This document shows positions 25,457-37,470 of a stretch of DNA of 62,000 bases, one piece after another (positions within the stretch are counted from its first letter, which is position 1; each line of letters opens with the position of its first letter). The DNA comes from Apostichopus japonicus (Eukaryota; Echinodermata; Holothuroidea; Aspidochirotida; Stichopodidae), in NCBI RefSeq assembly GCF_037975245.1, contig NC_092576.1, positions 28,073,611 through 28,135,610 of the forward strand. Direction: 5' to 3'. Below the pieces are notes generated by a model. That model ran no database searches. It was not told the DNA's origin and saw nothing but the letters and a program-made list of their open reading frames with translations. The position numbers were made by a program, and so were the translations under genes.

Positions 25457-25762
25457 AAATAACAAAATTAAATAAAAAAATAATAAAAAACGCGAATTAC
25501 GAGAAAAAACGCGAAAATGAAAAAAAAAATAATCGGAAATCCGCGTTTCCGCGGAAGAGTCTCATGCCTGTTTTATTCTAAGAATTTCTGGAAAATTGTC
25601 TGGAAAATTAATTCAGTAATTCATCTACCCAGCAAGTATGAAAAAAACATCCATCACTCCGTTGAACTATCGCGGACAACAGCTAGCGTCACAGACGCGC
25701 GCGCACACACATACACGCAAACCAGACTACATATGTTCCAATTGCTTCTAGCAAGGAACCAA
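25077..25762. repeat. Composite repeat remains with a 37-nt poly-A tract
   Basis: At 25150-25205 the G-rich/C-rich core (tgggggaggggt...gtgtccccct) matches the interior of the hAT-type MITE at 4589-4955. A poly-A run of 37 lies at 25418-25454. A short CA/CG run with gcgtcacagacgcgcgcgcac is followed by agcaaggaacca at 25750-25761, the same terminal motif that ends the repeat at 51137-51148. Confidence 0.6.
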
Positions 25763-26459
25763 AACGAAGGCAACAGTATCAAAAACAAATCTAAAGCAAA
25801 GTTAAAAAAAAGAATGAAAAGAACGAAAGAGGAATGAGCAGTGTAATTTCAAATGGCTTCTTTATTCGACTTTCCAAACCAAAATCTGTGTACATATGGA
25901 AACAAACATATTATTTCAATACACCCAATATAAAAATAAAAACAATCATCGTCGTATTGCTAAACTAAAGAAAAGCAAAAATCAAAAAACAATATTCATG
26001 CGACAAAACGGGTGAATATAAATTTTATAAAAAAAAAAATTAAATCTGTTCTTTGAACTTTCATTACCGAATTTCATTCGATTGCGAAGAATATTGCTGA
26101 CGAAAGTCCCAGGGGGAACGAAAATTTCAATATATTTTCTAAAACTTTACTCCTAATTTGTCAATTATGAGTCATATCTTATTTCTCTGGTTTCCTTTAA
26201 AAATATTTTCTTTTGGAGTTAAACCTGCTATTGGAGAACACTAGTTATTCAAATGTGTTTTCTCCCTTGAGCTTAATTTGTAATCTGCGTCTATTACATA
26301 TTATATATAAATGACATTGGAGACATTGATAATTAATGTAAACTGACACAGCTATTATTGATCAGCTGCAAAGATACTATAGAAAAAGAAGACAAAAAGG
26401 GAACTAACCCTTGGTCATTCACATTCCCCCTCACATTAAACGATTACATAAAACCTAAA
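25763..26459. other. Intergenic, no gene recognised
   Basis: Very AT-rich, with several A-tracts; nothing identified. Confidence 0.4.
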
Positions 26460-26750
26460 CAAAGGTCAACAGCCATAACCAAAATAAAAATGTCAATAAA
26501 GAATTGGACTATATTTCTTGTATCATCGAAAACAGTAGGCTTAGATAAATCCATTTAATGGATACGCTGCGTCTTCCAAACACGAAGTTAAACGATGACA
26601 ACACATGACAAAAAACCAAACCAAAGGTCAACAGCCAAAACCAAAATAAAAATGTCAATAAAGAATTGGACTATATTTCTTGTATAATCGAAACAGAAGG
26701 CTTAGATAAATCCATTTAATGGATACGCTGTGTCTTCTAAACACAAAGGT
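26460..26750. repeat. Tandem duplication, 162-bp period, two copies
   Basis: The block starting caaaggtcaacagccat at 26460 recurs at 26622 with few differences, including aataaagaattggactatat and ccatttaatggatacgct. No coding function is seen. Confidence 0.85.
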
Positions 26751-27496
26751 AAGTGATGACGACAACAACAATAACAACAGATGTACAAATTATGTAAAGC
26801 TTACAAAAATTTTGCAAAATTAAAATTATTTGAAATCAATTGAAACCACAATGAAAAATAATAATAAAAAAAATAAGAAAGTATAAAAAAAGCATGGTGT
26901 TAAACGTCAACATTGAATGCACCAGGATAATTCTTTTTTACCTCAAGAAATGTTTATCACCTTCCTCCATAGTGTACAGTAGGTTCACACCATCTACTGG
27001 GTAGGCCTGTGTGGTGTGAACTCGGTTGGCAATGGCAACAACAAGGTGATACTTGCTGTTCTTAATGATGTCGAGATGGCACTTCCCTACATATTTCCAA
27101 CTGTTTACAGTTGTTGACTTGTCTTACACATTATTATTCTATACATGTTACTTTTAATTTTTCCAACATTGAATTTGACAAAAAAAAAATTAAACAAAAA
27201 AGGCCACAAATGGGTATTTATGCTAACGTTAATAAACACTTGAAAGTACTGGACTTGAAATCATTTCATTGACTCTGAGAGTCAAAAGCGTGGAATGACG
27301 GATAAATTGCAAAGATTTACTACGTCATGCACACACATATATATACATACAAAAGTATTTCAGAGTCAAGACAAAATGATGAAGACGAAAACGCTAGAGG
27401 CTGATCCAGTCCACATCAAAACAAAAACATAAATAATAGTTTGTAAGTTTATACAGAATTGGCTTAGTAGCACCCTACCCTAAAGAGAAACACTTT
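26751..27496. other. Intergenic, no gene recognised
   Basis: AT-rich; nothing identified. Confidence 0.4.
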
Positions 27497-27790
27497 TAAT
27501 ATGTGGTCAAGTGGTTAAGGCAGTGGACTTGTGATCTAAGGCTTGCAGGTTCGAATCCTGGCCTGATCATTACGAGATGTCCTTGGGGCAAGGCACTTTA
27601 TCTCCATTGCCTCTCTTCACCCAGGTGTATAAATGGGGACCTGTGTGATAAAAAATTTCAGCAGGGCGCAGTTTAGCTGTGGAGGGATTGTCACAATGTT
27701 TGACAGGTTATCCTTGACCAGGGTAATATTGTGATGCGCCATGAGCACCGCTATCGGTGGATATTTTCTGTGCTTTAGAAAAACCTCAAT
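27497..27790 (+). mobile_element. tRNA-derived SINE
   Basis: The head reads gtggtcaagtggttaaggc (A-box-like) and then ggttcgaatcctgg (B-box-like) at tRNA spacing, resembling a Ser/Leu-type tRNA. The body contains ggggcaaggcactttatctc, gcctctcttcacccaggtgt and ataaatgggga, a conserved SINE body seen in several marine animals. The 3' end is approximate. The head is too diverged to be a functional tRNA gene. Confidence 0.75.
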
Positions 27791-28320
27791 ATTACAATTA
27801 CTATGCTCTAGATCTTCATTTGGATATTTAACCCAAAAATTTGAACTTTCTCATGCCAGCACATATCACTGTGGAAGATATCTGTGTTCATGTTAGTCAC
27901 GAGATCTAGTATCAAGATATCAATATGACCAATGTTGAGACGTAAGAGGTCCTACTGACTATCGTCCGTGGGACCTGCCCAAGGAGATATTCATGGTGGA
28001 CCATCTTTAACCCCCCTCCCCCCAGCCCCCAACAATTCCCAAATATACATGGTGGAAGGAAAATATCATTTCATCACATATTTGTTAAGTACCCACTACA
28101 CCAGCAATTACTTAAACAACCGGTTACACCGAGCTCTGGTAGAGACTGCCGTTAACGTCCAACAGCACCCATATATAAACTTTTCACAGACTTTCTTCAC
28201 TATTTCCATGGCAAGAACTCTGGTAACAGAGACTAGTTGCTTTCACCTCCCAACCCCCCCTCCCCCTAAAAGAAATAAAATCATCTTCTACAAATTATGT
28301 ATAAAAATGGATAACTAATA

Positions 28321-29198
28321 TTACATTTTATGCTTCTTACCAATGATAACGGGATTTTTAAGCTGCTGCGGCGGGCTTGCACCGACACTTCTACTTTTGA
28401 AAGCGTCATGCAATCCGTTGATCATATCTACGGCAGAGTTTTGCTTTACGTCGGCACTCTTCACTCCCATCTCTGCTGCAAGCCGGTAGACGTAATAGAA
28501 TATCCCACAGGAGGCCAGGCAGACTGTCAGCATGAGATACATCAGCCGTTCGGGGTGGTCGCTGCCGTCGGTCTTCGAGTCAAATACAAGTATGCCGACT
28601 GAGAGGGGTATCACCATCTCCCCTAACACCCCGCCCGTGACCAACACAGAGGCCACCTTCCCACTAACATCCACGTAGCTCTCCAGCCAGGCTATACCCG
28701 CCGGGAATAAGGAAGCCATCGAGAGGCCCAGTAATCCTGTACCCAACCAGAACGCTGCCTTCGAGGAAGGAAAGAACACCAGAATGGCGGTGGAGACGAC
28801 GCCTCCGACTAAATCACTCACCAGCATAGTCCAAGGCGTGGCGAGCGTGGCGATGAAGATGGCCGCCCCGCGGCCGAACGCAAACGTTCCCCAGAACCAG
28901 GCGGCGGCCAGACTGCCGTGACAGGCTTGGAAAGTTGCGGCGTAAAACTCGGAGATGTAGCCACCAAACGAGACCTCGGCGCCGACGTAGATTAAGTAGA
29001 ACAGGAACAGCAGGAATAAAATCTTGATTTCAAAATCGCTACGTTCTTTGCTCTTCCCCGTTTCTGGTTTGGTCCCTGCGGTGATCGGCGAGATGTACAT
29101 GAAGTAGCAGAACAACAAGGAGACCGCGCCCAGGTAGAGTGAGATCAAGATGTACACAGCTCTGAACCCCGTCGGCGCAGGTTCCTTTTTAGTTCCTG
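28321..29198 (-). CDS. MFSD4/NaGLT1-like transporter, C-terminal exon (TM6-TM12)
   Basis: The acceptor is ctcacatcag (exon start 29198) and the stop is TAA at 28321-28323. The exon opens with a basic linker (G-T-K-K-E-P), then TM6 (V-Y-I-L-I-S-L-Y-L-G...), a charged central loop (G-K-S-K-E-R-S-D-F) and the second six-helix bundle. That bundle has the landmarks Y-V-G-A-E-V-S-F-G-G-Y-I, S-L-A-A-A-W-F-W-G-T-F-A-F-G-R and G-L-S-M-A-S-L-F-P-A. This is the MFSD4/sodium-dependent glucose transporter 1 subgroup of the major facilitator superfamily. Substrate in this animal is unknown. It begins with two bases of a codon, so the upstream intron is phase 1. GC content is higher than in the neighbourhood. 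Confidence 0.9.
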
Positions 29199-29815
29199 CT
29201 GATGTGAGAGGGGCAAAAGTTGGTAGTGAAATTTAGTTCTCTATGGTGGGTCACAAGATTTTTGGAATAGCAAAGAAAAAACAATCTTACCTTTTTTCTT
29301 CTTTTTTTTTGAGTGTGAAAGGGATTTATTTACTTTATAAATGTTCCACCTGAACCGATTTTTGGAGTTCAACCTCCTCTTCAAGTTTCCGAATCGATAT
29401 TTTACACTTGAAACAAGTGTACTAGGAAACTTTCAGATGCATCGCTTCAAAATTGTCAGGTTCACAGATTGAAAACTTGGCAATTTGTCGGCCATCTGGT
29501 CTCACAGGCATTATCTTGATTCTTTATTTTTTTTATTTCTAAAAGCAAGTTATACCACACTCAACTCTCCAAAATTACAGAAATGCTTTTCCTATCCCAT
29601 AGCAAAGGCAACTGAAAAATTATAAAGGTTATGCAAACATTGTTATGATAGTGTTGTATCAAAATATTCAATGTTGGTATTTGACAAATAGATGATGTGA
29701 CAAATTTGGTGATGAACTGTTCCTGTGGCAGTAATGCTTCAGGATACCCAATATTTTGAGAGTTTAACATATATGTTACCCACATCAACAAGAGACAGTA
29801 AACAATGGCTTATAC

Positions 29816-30144
29816 CAGGGGTTCCCTAACATTATCCCGCCACAAACCACCTGTGGATGTCAGAGTTGTCCACGAATCCCCAACTTTTTCAAGACACGAT
29901 CTGAGTCATTTTAATACTATGATACGTATAACAGTGCTTCGTAAAAGATCAAGTTCATAGTGTAATATTGTAGAGGTTGTCGATAGGTACGACTTTTGTA
30001 CATGACAAAATTATATGATATATTAAAATTTAGTTCCAACAAAAAAGTACTCTAGTTTTGACTTTCAGAAACGTCTCACGAACCCCCCTGGAATGGATTC
30101 ATGCACCCCCTGAGGGTTCATGCACCCCAGTTAGGGAACCCCTG
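29816..30144. mobile_element. hAT-type MITE, 329 bp
   Basis: The 15-bp inverted termini are perfect: caggggttccctaac at 29816-29830 and its complement ending at 30144. The CAGGGG start is characteristic of hAT elements. The flanking 8-mers gcttatac and acttacac match at 6 of 8 positions and are a likely decayed target duplication. The element lies in the MFSD4-like phase-1 intron. Confidence 0.88.
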
Positions 30145-30548
30145 ACTTACACTGTATCCCATATTTCAAGTTGGGCAATTGAGCACAAACAAGTCATGCT
30201 GTGATTCAGCGTGATGGAGCGTGTTTGCTCTGTGCTATTACCAACGTGGCAGAGTGGATGTTTGATAAACGGATGTAATTTCCATCCATTGCGGCACATT
30301 GCAGGGTTGTTAGCTGATCTCATTGGCGAACAGATACACACACCCACACATGCAACATTGCTGCAGGCTTCATATACACACTGTACTTGCAGTTTTGAGA
30401 ATGTTTTTTTTTCTCTTTCTGGTTTTAAAGTCTAGTGAATATGAACACCACCAAAATCAAAGTCTGTCGGAAACAGCGCTGGGGTTCAAGTAGGACTAGG
30501 ATGGAATGAACCTTGATTAACAAGATATATGATATGAGATATACTTAC

Positions 30549-30653
30549 TGTCCTCACAAGTAGCTCCTTTAAAACCAGTTGTACATTTACAAGTTGATGC
30601 AGCTTTGTTGGCACAAGTTCCTCCATTAGCACAGTATGATTTCCCACAGACAA
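30549..30653 (-). CDS. EGF-like exon (last in transcript order)
   Basis: The exon is 105 nt, phase 1-1, with acceptor gatattaacag and donor gtaagt. It encodes V-C-G-K-S-Y-C-A-N-G-G-T-C...C-K-C-T-T-G-F-K-G-A-T-C-E-D, with all six Cys of an EGF fold and the C2-x4-T-C3 consensus for O-fucosylation. It is the most diverged intact cassette and the closest to MFS exon 28321-29198. The broken copy at 38509 shares its variant 5' part. Confidence 0.88.
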
Positions 30654-31732
30654 CTGTTAATATCAAGTGAGGGAAATGATCAACAAAGCTATGAACCAAC
30701 ATGAAAAATAAAAAACACAGCATTCAGCAAGCCTTCAGAAGTAAGAAAATAAGTAAGTAAAACTTTATTGATCCCAAAGGGAAATTCAGGCACTCCCTCA
30801 TAAAACAATGAAATGTTAGAAAAATAGATGTGTATATTGTACAATAAGACAATAAGAATTATAAGAAAAAGTCAATATATGAGAGTCAACCTAACAAAAT
30901 CTCATTGAAAAGCTTAATTTCACGGGTATGAAAGAATCTCTGTATCTATTGGTTTTGAGACACGGAGGTCTCAACCTGCCACTGCCTCTGGACATCTAAG
31001 AGTAGGTCTGGGATGAAACGACTAACAAGTAAACAAGACAATGATAATATTTGCATATATTTACTGTCCTCACAAGCAGCTCCTGTGATTGGCTATAAGT
31101 AAAGTAGCTCATGAATATTTTCTGTGGGTGAAAACCACATCCTCATAGCATTTTGTAATGTGAAGATGAACCTCTTTAAAATATTGCAATAGTTTTAAAG
31201 GGAGTGAAGACTCGCGCTCAAAGGAACGTCTGATGCTGGGAATCTGACCTACTTCCGAATGAGGTGTAACAGAAGTGTTAGACACAACCATGGATCCCAG
31301 AAAATACACACATGGCTTGCTACCGTCGTCAATTAGACACTAGTGTACAGTCAATACATGCAGCTACAGTCAATACCCACAACACAGTGTACATAGTAGC
31401 AAAGGACATCTCAGCAAGGAGTTGTTATGGAACTCCCTGATCTCAGGTCCAGATGAAAGATAACAAGTTTCATTACTGTCTGCATTTTGTAGCGACAAAA
31501 AGAAAACTTCACTTGCAAGCAATGGAAAGTTAACTTTTATCATAGGATGCGGTTTGGGGCGAGTCTTTAATGCCATTAAGTGCATCGGGCAACAGCAGAA
31601 TGGTTGATGTCATCAGAGGGCTTCAGCTAAAAATGTCTGATTTGTCTTTATCGAAAGAAAATTTCTACGAAAAAGGATTCATTTTGAAGAATTCTAAGAA
31701 CAGAGAAAAATGACAGTAAATTAGACTCATTA
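30654..31732. other. Intron sequence with an interspersed-repeat fragment and an EGF remnant
   Basis: At about 30760-30795 aaactttattgatcccaaag is a widespread repeat-tail motif in animals, likely the end of an old retroelement. At 31064-31090 a fragment matching the 3' end of an EGF exon and its donor (tttactgtcctcacaagcagctcct) is followed by unrelated sequence, so one cassette is mostly lost. Confidence 0.55.
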
Positions 31733-33246
31733 GAGCTCTGTGAAGACATGTGAAGAAAAGACCTCTGTAAAGATATGTAAAGAATAGACCTCTGTAAAGA
31801 CATGTGAAGAATAGACCTCTGTAAAGATATGTGAAGAATAGACCTCTGTAGAGACATGTGAAGAAAAGACCTCTGTAAAGACACACGAAGAATAGACCTC
31901 TGTAAAGACATGTGAAGAATAGACCTCTATACAGACATGTGAAGAAAAGACCTCTGTAAAGACATGTGAAGAAAAGACCTCTGTAAAGACATGTGAAGAA
32001 TAGACCTCTGTTAATCATGTGAAGAATAGACCTCTGTAAAGACATGTGAAGAATAGACCTCTGTTAATCATGTGAAGAATAGACCTCTATAAAGACATGT
32101 GAAGAAAAGACTTCTGTAAAGACATGTGAAGAATAGACCTCTGTTAATCATGTGAAGAATAGACTTCTGTAAAGACATGTGAAGAATAGACCTCTATAAA
32201 GACATGTGAAGAAAAGACCTCTATAAAGACATGTGAAGAAAAGACCTCTGTAAAGACACACGAAGAATAGACCTCTGTAAAGACATGTGAAGAATAGACC
32301 TCTATAAAGACATGTGAAGAAAAGACCTCTGTAAAGACATGTGAAGAAAAGACCTCTGTAAAGACATGTGAAGAATAGACCTCTGTTAATCATGTGAAGA
32401 ATAGACCTCTGTAAAGACATGTGAAGAAAAGACCTCTATAAAGACATGTGAAGAAAAGACCTCTATAAAGACACACGAAGAATAGACCTCTGTAAAGACA
32501 TGTGAAGAATAGACCTCTATAAAGACGTGAAGAAAAGACCTCTGTAAAGACATGTGAAGAAAAGACCTCTGTAAAGACATGTGAAGAATAGACCTCTGTT
32601 AATCATGTGAAGAATAGACCTCTGTAAAGACATGTGAAGAATAGACCTCTGTTAATCATGTGAAGAATAGACCTCTGTTAATCATGTGAAGAATAGACCT
32701 CTGTAAAGACATGTGAAGAATAGACCTCTGTTAATCATGTGAAGAATAGACTTCTGTAAAGACATGTGAAGAATAGACCTCTATAAAGACATGTGAAGAA
32801 AAGACCTCTATAAAGACATGTGAAGAATAGACCTCTGTAAAGACATGTGAAGAAAAGACCTCTATAAAGACACACGAAGAATAGACCTCTGTAAAGACAT
32901 GTGAAGAATAGACCTCTATAAAGACATGTGAAGAAAAGACCTCTATAAAGACATGTGAAGAAAAGACTTCTGTAAAGACATGTGAAGAATAGACCTCTGT
33001 TAATCATGTGAAGAATAGACCTCTATAAAGACATGTGAAGAAAAGACTTCTGTAAAGACATGTGAAGAATAGACCTCTGTTAATCATGTGAAGAATAGAC
33101 TTCTGTAAAGACATGTGAAGAATAGACCTCTGTAAAGACATGTGAAGAATAGACCTCTGTAAAGACATGTGAAGAATAGACCTCTGTAACGACATGTGAA
33201 GAATAGACCTCTGTAAAGACATGTGAAGAATAGACCTCTATAAAGA
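31733..33246 (-). repeat. 27-bp minisatellite, ~55 copies, resembling the EGF 3' splice junction
   Basis: Plus-strand unit: tagacctctgtaaagacatg plus tgaagaa, with variants (ttaatcat, cacacgaag, cctctata, agaaaag). Read in the gene sense, each unit contains tttacag|AGGTCT, a good 3' splice site. It matches the EGF remnant junction at 43850-43876 (cagacctctgcaaagacaag then tgaataa) at about 23 of 27 positions. Variant units recur in blocks, so a higher-order structure exists. Open frames through it give 9-residue repeats and are not taken as genes. Confidence 0.93.
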
Positions 33247-33864
33247 ACAATTGCCCGGATGACATCACAGACCTACTAGTATGATCTAACTTCCTGGTGG
33301 GGTAAAACTTTGAAGGTTTAGCCAGTCAAAATAGGTTACAATCAATCAACTTAGGGGCCAGATATTGGGATATCAACTTGCAGTGTGGAATATGAATCTC
33401 TTCAATATAAGGTTTACTATGCTTGTCTCCAGTAAATCATTTTAAATTTGTGAAACGTGTCTATTAAAGGAAATCCTTTTCAAATGAGAACCTGCTAGAG
33501 ATGTCTTTCATAATATACTTTCCAGCCACATGTATGTATGACAATTTAAAAGTGTTACAAGTAGTGGAATGAACATATTGCAATAAATAACTTGCACTTG
33601 AATTGTTCTAAAATATCTTCTTTCACAAATCTTTTCAAACTCAGTTATATTTGCTCCCTAATTCCTATGTGTTGATTGTTCTCTCACACAGACACTATTG
33701 CTCCAGGCGTCGAATGCACACTGTACTTGCAGGGCTAAGTTTTGAAGATTTGTTTCTGGTTATAAAAGCAAAATCAAAGCACATTATAAACAGTGCTTGG
33801 GTTTTACTAGGAACACGATGGAATAAACTTTGATTGACATCACAATGACATGATATATACTTAC
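33247..33864. other. Intron sequence, nothing recognised
   Basis: Spacer between the minisatellite and the next EGF cassette; no feature recognised. Confidence 0.5.
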
Positions 33865-33975
33865 TGTCCTCACAAGTAGTTCCATTAAAACCAGCTGCGC
33901 ATGTACAGGTTGGAGTTTCTCCTGTAGCGGTGCAAGTCCCTCCATTAGCACAGTTTAAGTCCCCACACAAGTCCT
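33865..33975 (-). CDS. EGF-like exon (GGT type)
   Basis: 111 nt, phase 1-1, acceptor ttgtgcag, donor gtaagt. It encodes E-D-L-C-G-D-L-N-C-A-N-G-G-T-C...C-T-C-A-A-G-F-N-G-T-T-C-E-D with six Cys in the order C-x4-C-x5-C-x8-C-x-C-x8-C. Residue before Cys3 is Thr. The downstream intron runs to 33247 and beyond. Confidence 0.9.
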
Positions 33976-34089
33976 CTGCACAACAAGTGAATAAAACCAC
34001 AATCAAAGCCCATTAGAAGCAGTGCTAAGGGTTAACTAGGAATAGGATGGAATAAACTTTGACATCACAATGACATGATATATACTTAC

Positions 34090-34200
34090 TGTCCTCACAA
34101 GTAGTTCCTTTAAAACCAGCTGCGCATGTACAGGTTGGAGTTTCTCCTGTAGCGGTGCAAGTCCCTCCATTAGCACAGTTTAAGTCCCCACACAAGTCCT
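34090..34200 (-). CDS. EGF-like exon (GGT type)
   Basis: 111 nt, phase 1-1, nearly identical to its neighbour but with K in G-F-K-G. Thr precedes Cys3. Its intron to the next cassette is 114 nt. Confidence 0.9.
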
Positions 34201-34318
34201 CTGCACAACAAGTGAATAAAAACACAATCAAAGCCCATTAGAAGCAGTGCTAAGGGTTAACTAGGAATAGGATGGAATAAACTTGGATTAACATCACAAT
34301 GACATGATATATACTTAC

Positions 34319-34429
34319 TGTCCTCACAAGTAGTTCCTTTAAAACCAGCTGCGCATGTACAGGTTGGAGTTTCTCCTGTAGCGGTGCAAGTCCCTCCATT
34401 AGCACAGTTTAAGTCCCCACAGAAGTCCT
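34319..34429 (-). CDS. EGF-like exon (GGT type)
   Basis: 111 nt, phase 1-1. It begins E-D-F-C-G-D (Phe instead of the usual Leu). Thr precedes Cys3; the downstream intron is 118 nt. Confidence 0.9.
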
Positions 34430-34547
34430 CTGCACAACAAGTGAATAAAAACACAATCAAAGCCCATTAGAAGCAGTGCTAAGGGTTAACTAGGAATAGG
34501 ATGGAATAAACTTTGATTAACATCACAATGATATGATTTATACTTAC

Positions 34548-34658
34548 TGTCCTCACAAGTAGCTCCTTTAAAACCAGCTGCGCATGTACAGGTTGCAGTT
34601 TCTCCTGTAGTGGTGCAATTCCCTCCATTAGCACAGTTTAAGTCCCCACACAAGTCCT
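34548..34658 (-). CDS. EGF-like exon (GGN type)
   Basis: 111 nt, phase 1-1. Asn precedes Cys3, giving N-C-T, which removes the O-fucose consensus and creates an N-glycosylation sequon. It is the upstream member of a cluster of four cassettes (33.8-34.7 kb). Confidence 0.9.
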
Positions 34659-35754
34659 CTGCACAACAAGTGAATAACAAGAGAATCAATGATGCAGTAT
34701 CTCAATACTGGAAGTTTTAATTTTGATTCCTAATTTCAAATCTTTGCTCTGTCTCTACAATTATCAATATCAATCATGGTACAACAAATATACAACTTGC
34801 ATTTTTGCTACTTTGCCACGAATAGTCTCTGCAGGTTACACTTTATCCTGCTAGTCTTGCCTTTAGCGCTTATTGCCTGTTAGTCGAAAGAACGACGTTG
34901 CAAGGTTTAGTAATGTCATAGAATATTTAAGAACTTGTTTTTCATGTGGTATCCTTCATCTTAGGTCAGTCTCTGTTGGACTTTTTGGTCATATAGTTTG
35001 ATGTCAATGACAACAGCCAAATTAGAAGAGGCGAACAACTCGACCATATTCTTGATGCCTGCCTTGAGAGCTAGGCCTATTGACCTACTGTATGTTAATG
35101 TAGACTGTAGTGGTGACTACCATCAAAACTGTGTCCACTTCTAGATATCAAAACAACCCACGTTTTTCCATCTCAATTTTTCGGACATGAAGATTTCATG
35201 GATTTATGACTTGGAAAAAATAATGTAAAAGAAGATTACAAGTTTTTATATGCAAGTGATGGGTGGCCTCCTCTTCCCCTAATAGCCACCTCAGTTCCTC
35301 TCCATTTTGTTATTTTATTTTAATTCTTTGTACATTTGATGTCAAACATTACAGGTTCAAAAGAAAGCTAAACATACTTCTTATAACCTTATACATCTTA
35401 GGCCTATATCCTTATAAATAAAACATAACCTTATACAATTTTTATTGTCTTATCAAAGTTGTGATGCTATGGCCGGCTCCTCTTTTATACGTACCCATCA
35501 AACAAACTTACCCTGGTCCTTCCTAGGAAAAGCTGTCTGAACATCAGTACAATGCTAATGTGGCTATCACTGAAAGCCTAATAGGCCTAGTGGCCTATAT
35601 ATATATATATTTTTTTTTTTAAATTGCACTAGGCCTACAGTAAATAGCCTTCAGAAATACAAGAATGTGTATACGTAATTATACAAAATACATGAAGGGC
35701 AATCAAACAAACTTATCATGGCCCTTGCTCTGAAAAGCTACCTGAACACCATTA
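34659..35754. other. Intron sequence, nothing recognised
   Basis: No EGF cassettes or transposon ends recognised in this AT-rich stretch. Confidence 0.5.
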
Positions 35755-37470
35755 TAGTGTTCAACCGATTATGCATAACAGAAAATACCGATTACTGATT
35801 ATTTTTTCATAATCGTACCGATTCCGATTATTTGAAAATGAGAAAATATCCCGTTTATACGAAATCGGCAATAAAGTTTGACAGAAACAATTATTGTTGT
35901 GATTTTCCCCAGTTTCCTTTTGCTTCGTTGTTATACAAGGCTCTAAGGTACCATTTTGTATGTACCAAATTACCTCTGGAGTTTCTCGGAAAGAAATTTT
36001 TTTTTTTTAAATTTCCAAAATACGGAGATATAACATCCTACCTAGTCAGCACTGTGCTAAGCGAATGGCCTAACCACCTCGACGTAAATGTCACCTGTTA
36101 ATGGCTTGAAATGGGCTACGAATAGTTACTCAAAATATCCATCTCAAAAAGTATCTCAGCAAACCATCCATCTGCAATCTTTACCAAAGTGTAAATTTTA
36201 ATGACATATTGCCTTCATTCCGACAATATTTTGTACTTATTTTCAGTATTATACAGTTTATGAACAAATAGAAATGTTACGAACTTAAAGTTAAACATAC
36301 CTATTCGTTACCTATATAACTCCATTCAGGTTCAATTAGAATGTGTAAGCTTAGGCCAATCAAACTGAAAAGCAAATTGTACCATCGTAACTTGTTTAAA
36401 ATTACTCTAAAATGTAATACCAGATTGATGTAAAGAAATAATAACAACTAGAAACTACTCCAATATAAAATATAACATTCCCTCTATAAGACATATCACT
36501 TACATTACCTTCCAAACAAATGTCGATTTCCAGCAAATTGAAAGTTGTAAACTAAGCTACGCAATTTTTTTTTTTTTTTTTTTGTTGCAAACCGATGGTT
36601 AGGCTACATTTCCCATTGACTTAGTGTGGTTGTTAGGCTAACATGTGGTCGAAGATTGCAGTTTCCGAGGATATTTTTAGTTTTTATTTGCGACACAACT
36701 AGAGCGAATAAACAGATGTCAAGTTTAGATTTCCATGCAGTTGATTTAGTGTGAAGTAAGGCTACTATGTGGTCGGAGATTTGTGAGGATTTTAGGTTAT
36801 TTTCGCTGGTACTGCAGGCCGTAATTTACCACGGGAAGTTCCCGGTGATTGTGCACGACCCTCTCGCACTGCTTCAAATTTTGATGCGGGGTGAGAAAAC
36901 TGCGCGATTCGCGATGCAACTGCAATTCCTAGCTAAAGCAAACGCATGTCACAATTAATTTTACACAGACACCTGATATAAAGAGGGCGATTTTTTTATA
37001 TTTCATTTTTCTTTTTCGCACTCGTAATTGTGCTTTAGGAGGGCTTTTTAGCACTTGCGAGGGCGAATCGCCCGTTGCCCCCGCTTATTTCCTACCCTGT
37101 CCAGCACATTCCTGAATTCGCGAAATTGCTATTGCTGCTATGCTTACTGTGCCAAGAAATATGCAGCCAATAACCACGAAGGAAGCAAAATCGGCGACCC
37201 TGGCAGCCTAATTTGATGAAAGTATACACTGTGAAAGACGTATAGGGGGTGTCTTATTTTAATATTTCGTAGTAAAAGAACAAACCTAATACATCAGTTG
37301 ATATTTTCAACTTCCATATGTTTTTGAATAATGATATTTTCACCTTCCGTATGTTTTTGAATAATCGGTATGACATAACTGGTATTCCACGTAATTTTTA
37401 CCGATACCGATTATGTACCGATTATGCAATATTCGTACCGATTCCGATTAGGTTAATCGGTTGAACACTA
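35755..37470. mobile_element. DNA transposon-like element with 17-bp inverted ends
   Basis: The left end tagtgttcaaccgatta and the right end (its complement, ending ttgaacacta at 37470) are inverted repeats. Subterminal repeats of accgattatg and accgattccgatta occur on both sides. There is no transposase-like frame (the open frame at 36767-36958 is unrecognised), so it is non-autonomous. The target duplication is unclear, so the superfamily is undecided. Confidence 0.75.

Noticed and set aside
27497-27565. Functional tRNA gene (plus)
   Set aside because: It is followed by a SINE body and the acceptor stem is imperfect.
31733-33246. CRISPR-like array
   Set aside because: The repeats are contiguous without unique spacers, in animal DNA; this is a minisatellite.
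31648-33268. Minus-strand frames with 9-residue repeats (S-L-Q-R-S-I-L-H-M and C-L-Y-R-G-L-F-F-T)
   Set aside because: The 27-bp unit is divisible by 3, so any frame stays open; 26-bp variants break each frame and no start or splice context supports a protein.
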